Positions 19,310-26,927 of a stretch of 64,000 bases of DNA are shown piece after piece (position 1 is the first letter of the stretch; the number at the start of each line of letters is the position of its first letter). This DNA comes from a bacterium (GTDB lineage: Bacteria; Patescibacteriota; Saccharimonadia; Saccharimonadales; UBA4665). The DNA is taken from positions 1-64,000 of the forward strand of contig JAJZWY010000004.1 in NCBI GenBank assembly GCA_021846445.1. The letters are read 5' to 3'. Below the pieces are notes generated by a model that did no database searches, had not been told where the DNA came from, and worked only from the letters and a program-made list of their open reading frames with translations. The position numbers were made by a program, and so were the translations under genes.

Positions 19310-20683
19310 CTATCGGAATATTTCTTGCTTATTAGTCTCGGGATCATCCATTTTAATTAAATTAGCAATTTGAGGGGTAGTACTATTATCAGTATTAGTA
19401 AAACTAATTTCATCCCAATCGACATAATCTATGACCGAAGGTTTTACTTGACCTAAAATGTCGACTCGTCGCGATGCTCTCGTATCTGATGGAGGAAAGT
19501 AATAATATTCGCTTAAAGTATTTTTGTTAAATTCCGGAAAAATATTTTTTTGCCATATTAATTCTACTAATTTGCTATCTAAATTACCAAATTCTAAATC
19601 AATTAATTTAGCCTTCTTGAAATCTAGTTCTTTTTCTTTAATAATATATGCCTTTAAGATCCAATCGACTCTGTCTTTTAAATACGAAGGGTCCTTTCGG
19701 TAATCATTTATAGCTTTTCCCCATTGTTCTAAAACTTCAAGTTCACTAGGAGGTAATTCAATGTGCTGGCTCATTTTATGAGATTGAGTATATAAAATTT
19801 CTTGGATATCAATAGCTCTAAACTTTTTATTGTTATTCATAGTAGCTAAAGTATCTGGATTATTGGCAAAATCTCGAGAAGTCATTACCGGGTCATGAAT
19901 ACTTAGTTCATTTAAGAAGTTTGTCATATTATTTTCGTGGAGTTTTAAGACTAGTGATGTACTTCCTTTGTTCCACCAAGTTGCCCAAGGTGAAATATTC
20001 GAATCTCCAGAAACATCGTGAATTCGCCCCCAAAATTGAACTTGGGCTAAGGCTTGGTCTCTAAGATTAATAATAGGTTTTTCCTTTACTGTACCTGGAC
20101 TTACTTTTCTTTCAATGGTTTGTAATTTTTGGCCAGCTAGAATTGTGAATCTCTTTGGTGAGTTAGGTTTTTGGCGAACCATTCCAGCACCATTAAAGAC
20201 TACTCTAGAGGTAAAATGATTTAATAATAAATTTATTAAAGTATTAGACCTATTCGAGGATTCTTTGAGATTAAAATCTTCTCTTTTGACTAAAAAATTA
20301 TTGTGGTATCCCCAAGTATTTAAGGAATCGTCGATTACACGATCAATAATTCTAAAATCTTTTATTTGGTTTTCTTCTCTCATTCTTCTTAGGGAATCTA
20401 AGACTATTTTTTTAGATATTATTTCGGTATAGGTAGCTTCTTCGGCTCCACGAGATTCTGGAGAACAGCTTTCTAAAAACTCCCTGTCTTTGTAGATCTT
20501 TCCCCCAGTAGATAAAAAGTAATCGTTCGTAAAACCTCTACCAGGATAAGTTTTTATTACTGTTGGTAGATGACCGATAATAGATGCAACAAGGTTTGGT
20601 GGTGACGACTGACCCTGAAACGGTATTATGTCAATTGCAAGTTCTGACTCACTCCCAATAATACGTTCATTAATAATAGACAT
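19310..20683 (-). CDS. Dop/PafA-family protein (Pup ligase or deamidase/depupylase homologue)
   Basis: A 457-residue member of the glutamine-synthetase-like family that attaches or removes Pup. The metal-binding start GSESELAI (residues 10-17) corresponds to the GIENEYG motif of PafA. GGKIYKDREFLESCSPESRG (60-79) matches the Asp-containing loop and the PE motif. HFTSRVVFNGAGMV, NLRDQ (206-210), RIHDVSGDSN (220-229) and GSTSLVLKLHEN (240-251) continue the fold. Key acidic residues look present, so activity is plausible. No proteasome, Mpa ATPase or canonical Pup ending in GGE/GGQ lies next to it. Whether it is closer to Dop or PafA cannot be decided by eye. Confidence 0.82.
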   Translation of the reverse strand: MSIINERIIGSESELAIDIIPFQGQSSPPNLVASIIGHLPTVIKTYPGRGFTNDYFLSTGGKIYKDREFLESCSPESRGAEEATYTEIISKKIVLDSLRRMREENQIKDFRIIDRVIDDSLNTWGYHNNFLVKREDFNLKESSNRSNTLINLLLNHFTSRVVFNGAGMVRQKPNSPKRFTILAGQKLQTIERKVSPGTVKEKPIINLRDQALAQVQFWGRIHDVSGDSNISPWATWWNKGSTSLVLKLHENNMTNFLNELSIHDPVMTSRDFANNPDTLATMNNNKKFRAIDIQEILYTQSHKMSQHIELPPSELEVLEQWGKAINDYRKDPSYLKDRVDWILKAYIIKEKELDFKKAKLIDLEFGNLDSKLVELIWQKNIFPEFNKNTLSEYYYFPPSDTRASRRVDILGQVKPSVIDYVDWDEISFTNTDNSTTPQIANLIKMDDPETNKQEIFR

Positions 20684-20838
20684 AATATAAACCTATAATA
20701 CAATAATATACAGATAATGTCCAATATATATTTTTATTAAAAAATATAGAGCATAGCTAAAGTATTTATTTTTATTTAAGCTAAAACTAAGTAAGCATAC
20801 TTAGAATTGGGGAAAATAACTAACATGTTAGAAAAGGC

Positions 20839-20844
20839 TATAAT
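20839..20844 (+). promoter_or_regulatory. -10 box of the MacB-type permease gene
   Basis: TATAAT ends 7 bases before ATG 20852, predicting leaderless transcription. It lies in the divergent spacer shared with the Dop/PafA homologue. Confidence 0.5.
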
Positions 20845-20851
20845 ATAAAGT

Positions 20852-22276
20852 ATGAATTTTTTATCTAGAGGTATCAGGAATGTATTCCGAAATCTAGTAC
20901 GATCTGTAGCGATTGTTTTTATACTTGGACTTAGTATTGGACTCAGCTTAGTGATGCTAATCGCTAGAAATACTGTTCAAACTCAGATTAACAAAACTCT
21001 TAGTTCAATTGGAAATACAATCACTATTCAGCCTGCGGGGTTCAGTAGTGTTAGTGAGGTTAATAATTCTCTAACTACTTCTCAACTGAGTAAACTGAAT
21101 AATCAAGCTCATATTGTTGGCATTGATGAAATATTAACCGATCATTTGGTTAATCAAAATTCTAGCTCTTCCTTACTAAATAGATTTTTAAATACTAGTG
21201 GCAATAATAGCACTAACTTAATCTCGCCAATCACAATTAAAAAAGTTAAACGAAACTTCAACAATCAATCTGGCGGGAACGGACTTTTCATTTCTGGTGG
21301 CGGAAGTCTAAATTTTACTAATTTTAGTCCTCCAATTCAGATAATTGGTTCGAGTAATCCTTCAAACTTAAATACCTTAAGTGGCAACAGTTTTTCGTTA
21401 ACTAGCGGTAGTCTTATTAACGGAACCTTAGACAATAATCAGGCATTAGTGGGTAGCAATTTAGCTTTGCGTAATAACCTTAAAGTGGGATCAACTTTTC
21501 AGGCCTATGGTGCAACACTGAAGGTAGCAGGAATCTATACATCCTCTACTTTAAGAGCAAATGCTGCAATTATTGTTTCTTTACCAACTTTGCAATCTCT
21601 TTCAGGTCAAAGCGGAGACGTAACTTCAGCTGTGGTGACCATAGATTCACTAACTAATTTGAATTTAGTGACTAATGAAATAAATAATACACTAGGAAGT
21701 TCTAATGTTGATCTAACTTCTTCCCAAGAACAAGCTAATCAAACGATTCAACCCCTAAATGGCGTAAAAAGTATTTCTTTGTATAGTCTGATAGGTGGTT
21801 TAATTGCATCGGGCGTGGTTCTCTTTATGACTACTCTGATGATAGTAAGAGAAAGAAAAAAAGAAATAGGGATTTTAAAGGCGATTGGTTTTAGTAATAT
21901 TCGGATAATGCTTCAGTTTATTGTCGAATCTTTGTCTCTGACGGTGCTGGGAATAATTATAGCCCTGATATTAGGTATAATTGCTGCAAATCCAATCACC
22001 TCAACCCTAATTAGTAGTTCTTCTAATTCAAGTACTTCGGCTTCTTCAGGGCAAGGGGCTCGTGGACACTCTGGTGGTTTTGGCTTTAAGAAAATTGGAT
22101 CATTCGAAAATTTTTCACTAGCTAAAAAAAGCTTCAGAAATATCCATGCAGAAATAGGTTACACAACTCTGTTGGTCGGTGTTTTGATAGCATTAGGGAT
22201 AGCACTAATAACTAGCATATTAGGTTCTTATTTAATAAGTAAAATACGTCCAGCAGACGTGATCAGGTCAGAATAG
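20852..22276 (+). CDS. MacB/FtsX-type ABC transporter permease
   Basis: A 474-residue permease with one N-terminal membrane helix (AIVFILGLSIGLSLVMLIA), a long Ser/Asn-rich extracytoplasmic domain, and three C-terminal helices that form the FtsX fold, including RERKKEIGILKAIGFSNIRI, the conserved coupling segment. Such proteins export peptides, lipids or antibiotics by mechanotransmission. It is followed 9 bases later by its ATPase. The graspetide-type locus starts only about 240 bases downstream, so export of that peptide is a possibility, not a demonstrated link. Confidence 0.88.
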   Translation: MNFLSRGIRNVFRNLVRSVAIVFILGLSIGLSLVMLIARNTVQTQINKTLSSIGNTITIQPAGFSSVSEVNNSLTTSQLSKLNNQAHIVGIDEILTDHLVNQNSSSSLLNRFLNTSGNNSTNLISPITIKKVKRNFNNQSGGNGLFISGGGSLNFTNFSPPIQIIGSSNPSNLNTLSGNSFSLTSGSLINGTLDNNQALVGSNLALRNNLKVGSTFQAYGATLKVAGIYTSSTLRANAAIIVSLPTLQSLSGQSGDVTSAVVTIDSLTNLNLVTNEINNTLGSSNVDLTSSQEQANQTIQPLNGVKSISLYSLIGGLIASGVVLFMTTLMIVRERKKEIGILKAIGFSNIRIMLQFIVESLSLTVLGIIIALILGIIAANPITSTLISSSSNSSTSASSGQGARGHSGGFGFKKIGSFENFSLAKKSFRNIHAEIGYTTLLVGVLIALGIALITSILGSYLISKIRPADVIRSE

Positions 22277-22285
22277 AGGTTAAAT

Positions 22286-22954
22286 ATGATAGAAGTTCTT
22301 AATTTAAAGAAAAGATTTAAAACGGGAGATGAAGAGGTTGATGCTGTAGGTGATATTAGCTTTAAAATAGAACAAGGTGAACTGGTCTGCATAGTTGGAC
22401 AAAGTGGAAGTGGTAAAACTACCTTAATGAATTTGTTGGGTGGATTAGATAAACCTACTGGAGGGCAGATTGAAATTGATGGTCAAGACATTGCTAAACT
22501 TAATGATCATCAATTAATAAAATATAGGGCAAATAAGATAGGTTTTATTTTCCAAAGCTATAATTTAATACCAAATTTAAGTGCCCTAGAAAATGTGATG
22601 ATAGCTATGGAAACTACCCATAAGCCTAAATTGAATCGCAAGCAAAGAGCTGTTCAATTATTAAGAGAAGTAGGTATTGATGAGAGCCAAATGAAACGAA
22701 AACCATCTAAACTGAGTGGGGGACAGCAACAGAGAGTGGCGGTTGCAAGAGCCCTCGCTAACAAACCGAGGCTAATCTTAGCCGATGAACCAACTGGTAA
22801 TTTAGACGGTGCTACTGGCGATAAAGTATTTGAATTACTAAAAAGTTTATCTTACAAAGAAAAAACAACAATTATTGTAGTTACTCATGATAATTCAATA
22901 TCTGAAAAATCTGATCGAGTAATAAAAATAAAAGATGGAAAAATAATAAAATAA
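22286..22954 (+). CDS. ABC transporter ATPase, LolD/MacB type
   Basis: A 222-residue ATPase paired with the preceding permease. Walker [18 protein letters not shown]-loop [18 protein letters not shown], signature [15 protein letters not shown], Walker [14 protein letters not shown] and the switch histidine in VVTHD are all present. The segment around [15 protein letters not shown] is characteristic of the MacB/LolD group. Confidence 0.93.
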   Translation: MIEVLNLKKRFKTGDEEVDAVGDISFKIEQGELVCIVGQSGSGKTTLMNLLGGLDKPTGGQIEIDGQDIAKLNDHQLIKYRANKIGFIFQSYNLIPNLSALENVMIAMETTHKPKLNRKQRAVQLLREVGIDESQMKRKPSKLSGGQQQRVAVARALANKPRLILADEPTGNLDGATGDKVFELLKSLSYKEKTTIIVVTHDNSISEKSDRVIKIKDGKIIK

Positions 22955-23013
22955 ACCTTTAATAAAGTAGATTAATTATTTAGTATCTTTAATATATAAT
23001 AGTACATAGTTAA

Positions 23014-23090
23014 GCGGGTGTAGCTCAGTTGTTTAGAGCGCATCCTTGCCAAGGATGAGGCCAGGGGTTAGAGTCCCCTCACCCGCACCA
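23014..23090 (+). tRNA. tRNA-Gly(GCC) with U19-A56
   Basis: Acceptor GCGGGTG/CACCCGC, anticodon loop TTGCCAA, encoded CCA. The D loop reads AGTTGTTTA, so position 19 (23032) is T instead of G. The T loop reads TTAGAGT, so position 56 (23070) is A instead of C. The two changes restore a Watson-Crick tertiary pair, U19-A56. A TATAAT box lies at 22995-23000. Confidence 0.95.
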
Positions 23091-23139
23091 CGTATTAATT
23101 AATTCAATCAATTTTTTATTAAATTTGCCATATACTTAT

Positions 23140-23166
23140 TTGACTTTATTGTATGCAAAGTATAAT
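23140..23166 (+). promoter_or_regulatory. Promoter of the graspetide-type locus
   Basis: TTGACT at 23140-23145 and a perfect TATAAT at 23161-23166, spacer 15 bases (slightly short). AGGAGGG at 23182-23188 is the strongest ribosome binding site in the neighbourhood, placed 6 bases before ATG 23195. Confidence 0.6.
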
Positions 23167-23194
23167 ATTTGTATGTGAATTAGGAGGGTAAATT

Positions 23195-23401
23195 ATGAGC
23201 GTAGAAACTATCATAAGAGAACAAGAAGTTAGTGATAAAATAGATGACGATACAATAACAAGGCTTGGTATTACTGTTTTTGAGAAGTTAGCTCAAGAAA
23301 GTGAAGATGTAATCAACCCAATTGAATCGACTGCAACTTTTGAAATTAGAAATTCACTAACTCGTCTTCCTGATGGACAGACAGTACCAGATGAGCGGTA
23401 G
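23195..23401 (+). CDS. Putative graspetide precursor peptide (68 residues)
   Basis: A short acidic peptide with its own promoter and strong ribosome binding site, 30 bases before the ATP-grasp ligase. Residues 1-45 would be the leader (acidic, likely helical). The C-terminal region is rich in possible side-chain donors (Ser, Thr) and acceptors (Asp, Glu). It ends with two similar units, T56-R-L-P-D60 and T63-V-P-D66-E67, reminiscent of the Thr-x-Lys-Tyr-Pro-Ser-Asp core of microviridins, where ester bonds join Thr to Asp. It does not match a precursor family I know; the assignment rests on position, size, and composition. No leader protease gene is adjacent. Confidence 0.6.
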   Translation: MSVETIIREQEVSDKIDDDTITRLGITVFEKLAQESEDVINPIESTATFEIRNSLTRLPDGQTVPDER

Positions 23402-23431
23402 ATAAATATCTATCGACTTAAGTTAACGTAG

Positions 23432-24394
23432 ATGTCAGAAATAGGGGTATTTTCTACTAGTATAGATTGTCCTACATATAAACCAGTAGTTGACAACCTA
23501 AACATCCGAGGCTATTCTACTTGGGTATATAATGCAGACAAAGTTGCAAGTGGTTCGGATAGTTTAGAGATTCAAATTAATGATAATGAGGATTTTAAAG
23601 TTGTCTATAATGGTGCAATTCACCGCTCAGAACATATACGTTCCGCTTGGTATAGACACCCATATTTATTAAGTTTGCAAATTTCCGATAAAGCTAAAGA
23701 GCTTTGTTTAGAAAGAGAAATAGATTTACTTCAAGAATCGATATGGTTACAAGTTTCGGACAATTCTTGGCTAAATCACCCATTGGTTATGGATAGGTGG
23801 CGAACTAAATTGGCTCAGCTCTCTTTGGCTAAAACATTAGGATTTAATATACCTAGGACTGTTGTAGCTAATAGTTGGCAGGTTATCGACCAATCCTTGC
23901 AAGATGAAAATATTATAATTAAGATGCCCAGAGGTCTAAGTTATGAAAATAACAAGTCCAAAATTTTATACACAACTAAACTTAATAAAAGCCTTAGAGA
24001 AAGTTTATCTAACCACAATCCATTTCCTGGAATTTATCAAGAGTTCCTAGGCAAAAAACGTGAATGGCGAATAACAGTAATCGGTGATGACGTTTTCGAA
24101 GCAGCTATATATACCACAGAAGATGCGAAAGATGATTGGAGAAAGCATCAATCAACAGATAAAGTTAAGTTCAAAAAAGAATCACTACAACAAAGTGAAG
24201 TAAGTAAATGCGTAGCTTATTTGGGGCGTTTAGGTTTAAATTATGGAGCTTTCGATTTAGTAGAAAACTTTGAAGGTAAAGTTACTTTTTTGGAATGTAA
24301 TACAAATGGCCAATATAGGTGGTTGGAAGATATTCTTGGGTTACCCATTTCTAACGCTATTGCCGACCAGCTTATCAAGATATATAACCGATAA
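23432..24394 (+). CDS. ATP-grasp ligase, graspetide synthetase (MvdD/MvdC) type
   Basis: A 320-residue ATP-grasp enzyme. Family-typical features in order: WYRHP (73-77), a helix with MDRWRTKLAQLSLAKTLGFN, the IPRT segment (140-143), ATP-binding lysine at IIIKMPRG (161-168), the hallmark REWRITVIGDDVFEAAI (210-226), DWRKH (235-239), and the metal-binding end FLECNTNGQYRWLE (286-299). These match enzymes that join Asp/Glu side chains to Thr/Ser or Lys side chains in a precursor peptide. The adjacent upstream 68-residue peptide is the obvious substrate. A RimK-like or other ATP-grasp role is less likely given the EWR-VIGD and DWR motifs. Confidence 0.85.
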   Translation: MSEIGVFSTSIDCPTYKPVVDNLNIRGYSTWVYNADKVASGSDSLEIQINDNEDFKVVYNGAIHRSEHIRSAWYRHPYLLSLQISDKAKELCLEREIDLLQESIWLQVSDNSWLNHPLVMDRWRTKLAQLSLAKTLGFNIPRTVVANSWQVIDQSLQDENIIIKMPRGLSYENNKSKILYTTKLNKSLRESLSNHNPFPGIYQEFLGKKREWRITVIGDDVFEAAIYTTEDAKDDWRKHQSTDKVKFKKESLQQSEVSKCVAYLGRLGLNYGAFDLVENFEGKVTFLECNTNGQYRWLEDILGLPISNAIADQLIKIYNR

Positions 24395-24871
24395 TTAGGG
24401 CAAATACTTATCTAAAGATTGAACCATAGTATCCTGCTTTGGATTTAAGATTAGTTTATTAAACATATCATTATCAACAAAATATATACTTACATTCTCT
24501 CTAATTAGTTCTTTAATTACATAATCATAATCTTCTTCACCTAATGGAATAATAGAATCCTTGCTGACCATTTCATATTCATTTAATCCTTTTTGGGGAG
24601 TTTGGTGGAATAAATTATCTGGCAGTATATACAAAGCACCACCTTTATCGCTTTGAAGGATTTTTTCTACGTTAGCACAGATAACTATGTAAGGATTTTT
24701 TGACTTCACATTCATTAATATAGGAAAACCTTTAGGTAACATGTACATTAGCGCTAACTTTCTATATTTAGTAGCGAAAACAAAATCACCAATATATTTA
24801 TTGTGGCTAATAGTCCTTTGTGGCTTAATTAACTTAAGATTTTTAATAGGCGAAGCATGATACAATTTCAT
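24395..24871 (-). CDS. Unknown protein, possibly ADP-ribosyltransferase-like fold
   Basis: 158 residues if started at ATG 24871 (an in-frame start 20 codons upstream gives a less natural N-terminus, and a CATACT -10-like box lies just before 24871). It begins KLYHASPIKNLKLIKPQ followed by YIGDFVFATKYRKLALMY. The opening H-x-S, the VFAT strand and the following helix resemble small ADP-ribosyltransferase-like or DUF proteins of phage and accessory regions. It converges on the graspetide-type ligase with no gap. Function cannot be assigned; the fold suggestion is weak. Confidence 0.6.
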   Translation of the reverse strand: MKLYHASPIKNLKLIKPQRTISHNKYIGDFVFATKYRKLALMYMLPKGFPILMNVKSKNPYIVICANVEKILQSDKGGALYILPDNLFHQTPQKGLNEYEMVSKDSIIPLGEEDYDYVIKELIRENVSIYFVDNDMFNKLILNPKQDTMVQSLDKYLP

Positions 24872-25121
24872 ATCTTTAGTATGACATATTCTTAATAAGA
24901 TATAGTTATATGCCAAGAAACACAACACCAAGTACCGGCCTATGATTAATGGTGTACTAAGCTCTTATGCAGATAGGTTCTTGAATAAGTAAGAGCTTTG
25001 CTATCCAGAATAATCAACAAGTGTAACTCCCGCCTCTTACTTAGAGTATAGATATTCCTGATACGGTATCTCCAAAATCTTTTTCCATTTAACTATCTCA
25101 TCTCCAATAAGGTGTAAACTT

Positions 25122-25450
25122 TTACCCACCCGTTGCACCAAATGTTTGTATTTGAGCCCGAAAGGGCTTTTTCTTTGTTTCAACGATGGTTCTAAAGGGG
25201 TCGTTGAGTATATAAGACAACTTTTTGTCTTTCAGCTCAATGTTTGAAAGCACGTATTCCGATAATTTCTGGTGTAGGTCGTCATCGCTCTCATTGAACA
25301 GCTGTTCGGCTCGTTGAGCCAAGTCTAACAGATAGGATGCGGTTACTTGAAAGTCTTTGTTATCATTTGTTAGCAACTTTAGGCGGTCATTCAATTCTTG
25401 TTGTCGCTTTTCTAGGTCAGTTGCAATTTCGTCGTGTAATGTCGGTGTAA
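25122..25450 (-). pseudogene. Remnant: C-terminal part of a serine recombinase
   Basis: On the minus strand, about 100 residues match the C-terminal coiled region of large serine recombinases: DLEKRQQELNDRLKLLTNDN, then FQVTASYLLDLAQRAEQLF, then LSYILNDPFRTIVETKK. The N-terminal resolvase catalytic domain and zinc region are missing. The reading frame continues upstream to 25772, but that part is merely antisense to the yvcK remnant. The truncation point near 25445 coincides with the start of that remnant, suggesting a deletion joined two broken genes. Confidence 0.75.
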
Positions 25451-25866
25451 TACTCTTTCCAATACTAGCAGTTAGTGGTATGAGGCAGGCCCTATCCAAA
25501 TCAAGGGCCCTTGTCGTTTCAGTTGTCAACCTGGTTACAAAACCCGGACAAACTGATGGTTGATATGTAGTCGATTTTGTTAAAAAGTTTGAACAATATA
25601 TAGGTAAAAACCAGATTGATATTGTCCTCTTTAATAATAAAGTACCGTCCAAATACTTACTTTGGAAATATGTAGCAGAAGGTGAATTCCCGGTTAGCCA
25701 CAGTAAGCTAAGATTTAACGAAATTAATTCCAAAACAATTGAAGCCAATTTAGTTGCCAAAAAGATGGCCACTCAGGACCCTAACGACCACATTATTAAA
25801 AGAACTTTGATCAGACATGATGCCAAAATCGTTGCCAAAAAACTTCAAGAAATATTAGACCAATAA
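25445..25866 (+). pseudogene. Remnant: C-terminal part of a second YvcK/CofD-like gene
   Basis: Plus-strand translation gives FPILAVSGMRQALSKSRA, VVNLVTKPGQTDG, then a TGA at 25561-25563, then YVVDFVKKFEQYIGKNQID and the end IKRTLIRHDAKIVAKKLQEI. The intact yvcK at 41854 has the matching ILPILVVDGIKNALRITKAK and IKRTLIRHNAKNVIKELEKI. The N-terminal half is absent and the frame carries an internal stop. The nucleotide sequences of the two copies differ widely, so this is not a recent duplication of the intact gene but probably a piece of acquired DNA. Confidence 0.8.
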
Positions 25867-25984
25867 GTGCCCCTGTCGATGACCCATATAAGAGAGGTAA
25901 CTTAGGGTAATTGTTGGGTATTTTGGATTACTAACAAGCTAACAATTGTATCTAAATGCTATTACTCATATAATTGATACAGTC

Positions 25985-26848
25985 ATGAATAAAAGTTTTC
26001 CGTCAATCAAATCGTACTTTAAAAACAGAACTGCCGTTATCGCCAATAAACATGGCAAGGAACGCGTCATAGCCCCTATTCTTGAGAAAGCTCTAGGATT
26101 AAAAATTATCGTTCCTGAAGAAATTGATACAGACCAATTTGGTACCTTTACGCTAGATATCCCAAGAAAAGGCAGCCAGCTTGAGGTGGCTAGGAATAAG
26201 GCTCTAGAAGGGATAAGACTTACAGGGCTTGATATTGGAATAGCTAGTGAAGGTACTTTTTCTCCCTATGGTCTCACTAATGCTGATACTGAAATTGTGC
26301 TACTTTATGATCTGAAAAATAATTGGGAATTTGTTGGGGGCAGTAAATCGCTCTTGACTAATATAGCTGAGACCTACGTGAACACTGTTAACGAAGCCCT
26401 CTTATTTGCTAAGCAAGTAGGGTTTCCAAAACACGGACTAGTAGTTCGAAAAAATAAAAATGATACAAAATATATGAAGAAAGGTATTACTAATAAGGCA
26501 GAACTCAAAGAAACTGTTGGGAAAATACTGCAACTTCCATTTAACAATAAGGCCTTTCTAGAAACTGACATGCGAGCACATCTAAACCCGACTCGCATGG
26601 ATGTCATTCAGGCAGCTACCCTAGATCTAGTTCAAACCATCAAAAGAAGATGCATGGAATGTGGGACACCGGGAATGCAATATATTAGGAGTAATCCTGG
26701 ATTAGTGTGCTCTTCATGTGGGCTAAAAACAGATAATACACTCTCTATCACATATGAGTGTCAAAGCTGTCAAGCCACAAAGGATGAACTATATCCATAT
26801 GGCATTAAAGTATGCGATCCAGCCAATTGTCAATGGTGTAATCCCTAA
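25985..26848 (+). CDS. DUF6671-like protein with C-terminal zinc ribbon
   Basis: 287 residues from ATG 25985, which lies 10 bases after a TATAAT at 25969-25974; a TTG start 13 codons upstream would overlap that box. The N-terminal part (RTAVIANKHGKERVIAPILE, DTDQFGTFTLDIPRKGS, IASEGTFSPYG) matches the family I know as DUF6671. The C-terminal 60 residues carry four pairs of cysteines (CMECG, CSSCG, CQSCQ, CQWC) typical of zinc ribbons. Biochemical role is unknown. Confidence 0.75.
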   Translation: MNKSFPSIKSYFKNRTAVIANKHGKERVIAPILEKALGLKIIVPEEIDTDQFGTFTLDIPRKGSQLEVARNKALEGIRLTGLDIGIASEGTFSPYGLTNADTEIVLLYDLKNNWEFVGGSKSLLTNIAETYVNTVNEALLFAKQVGFPKHGLVVRKNKNDTKYMKKGITNKAELKETVGKILQLPFNNKAFLETDMRAHLNPTRMDVIQAATLDLVQTIKRRCMECGTPGMQYIRSNPGLVCSSCGLKTDNTLSITYECQSCQATKDELYPYGIKVCDPANCQWCNP

Positions 26849-26927
26849 GATTAATTGCTCTACCTCTAAAAACAGCTAGCTATTTATCGGCCAGTATTTC
26901 TCTTAAGACGTATTTTGCCCTTAACGT

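Noticed and set aside
25559-25566. In-frame TGA inside the yvcK-like remnant as evidence of TGA recoding to Gly or Trp
   Set aside because: metK and uvrA end in TGA at the expected length, and the remnant also lacks its N-terminal half, so decay is simpler.
25450-25772. N-terminal half of the 216-codon minus-strand frame as part of the recombinase
   Set aside because: It is antisense to clear YvcK-like coding sequence; only the part below about 25450 resembles a recombinase.
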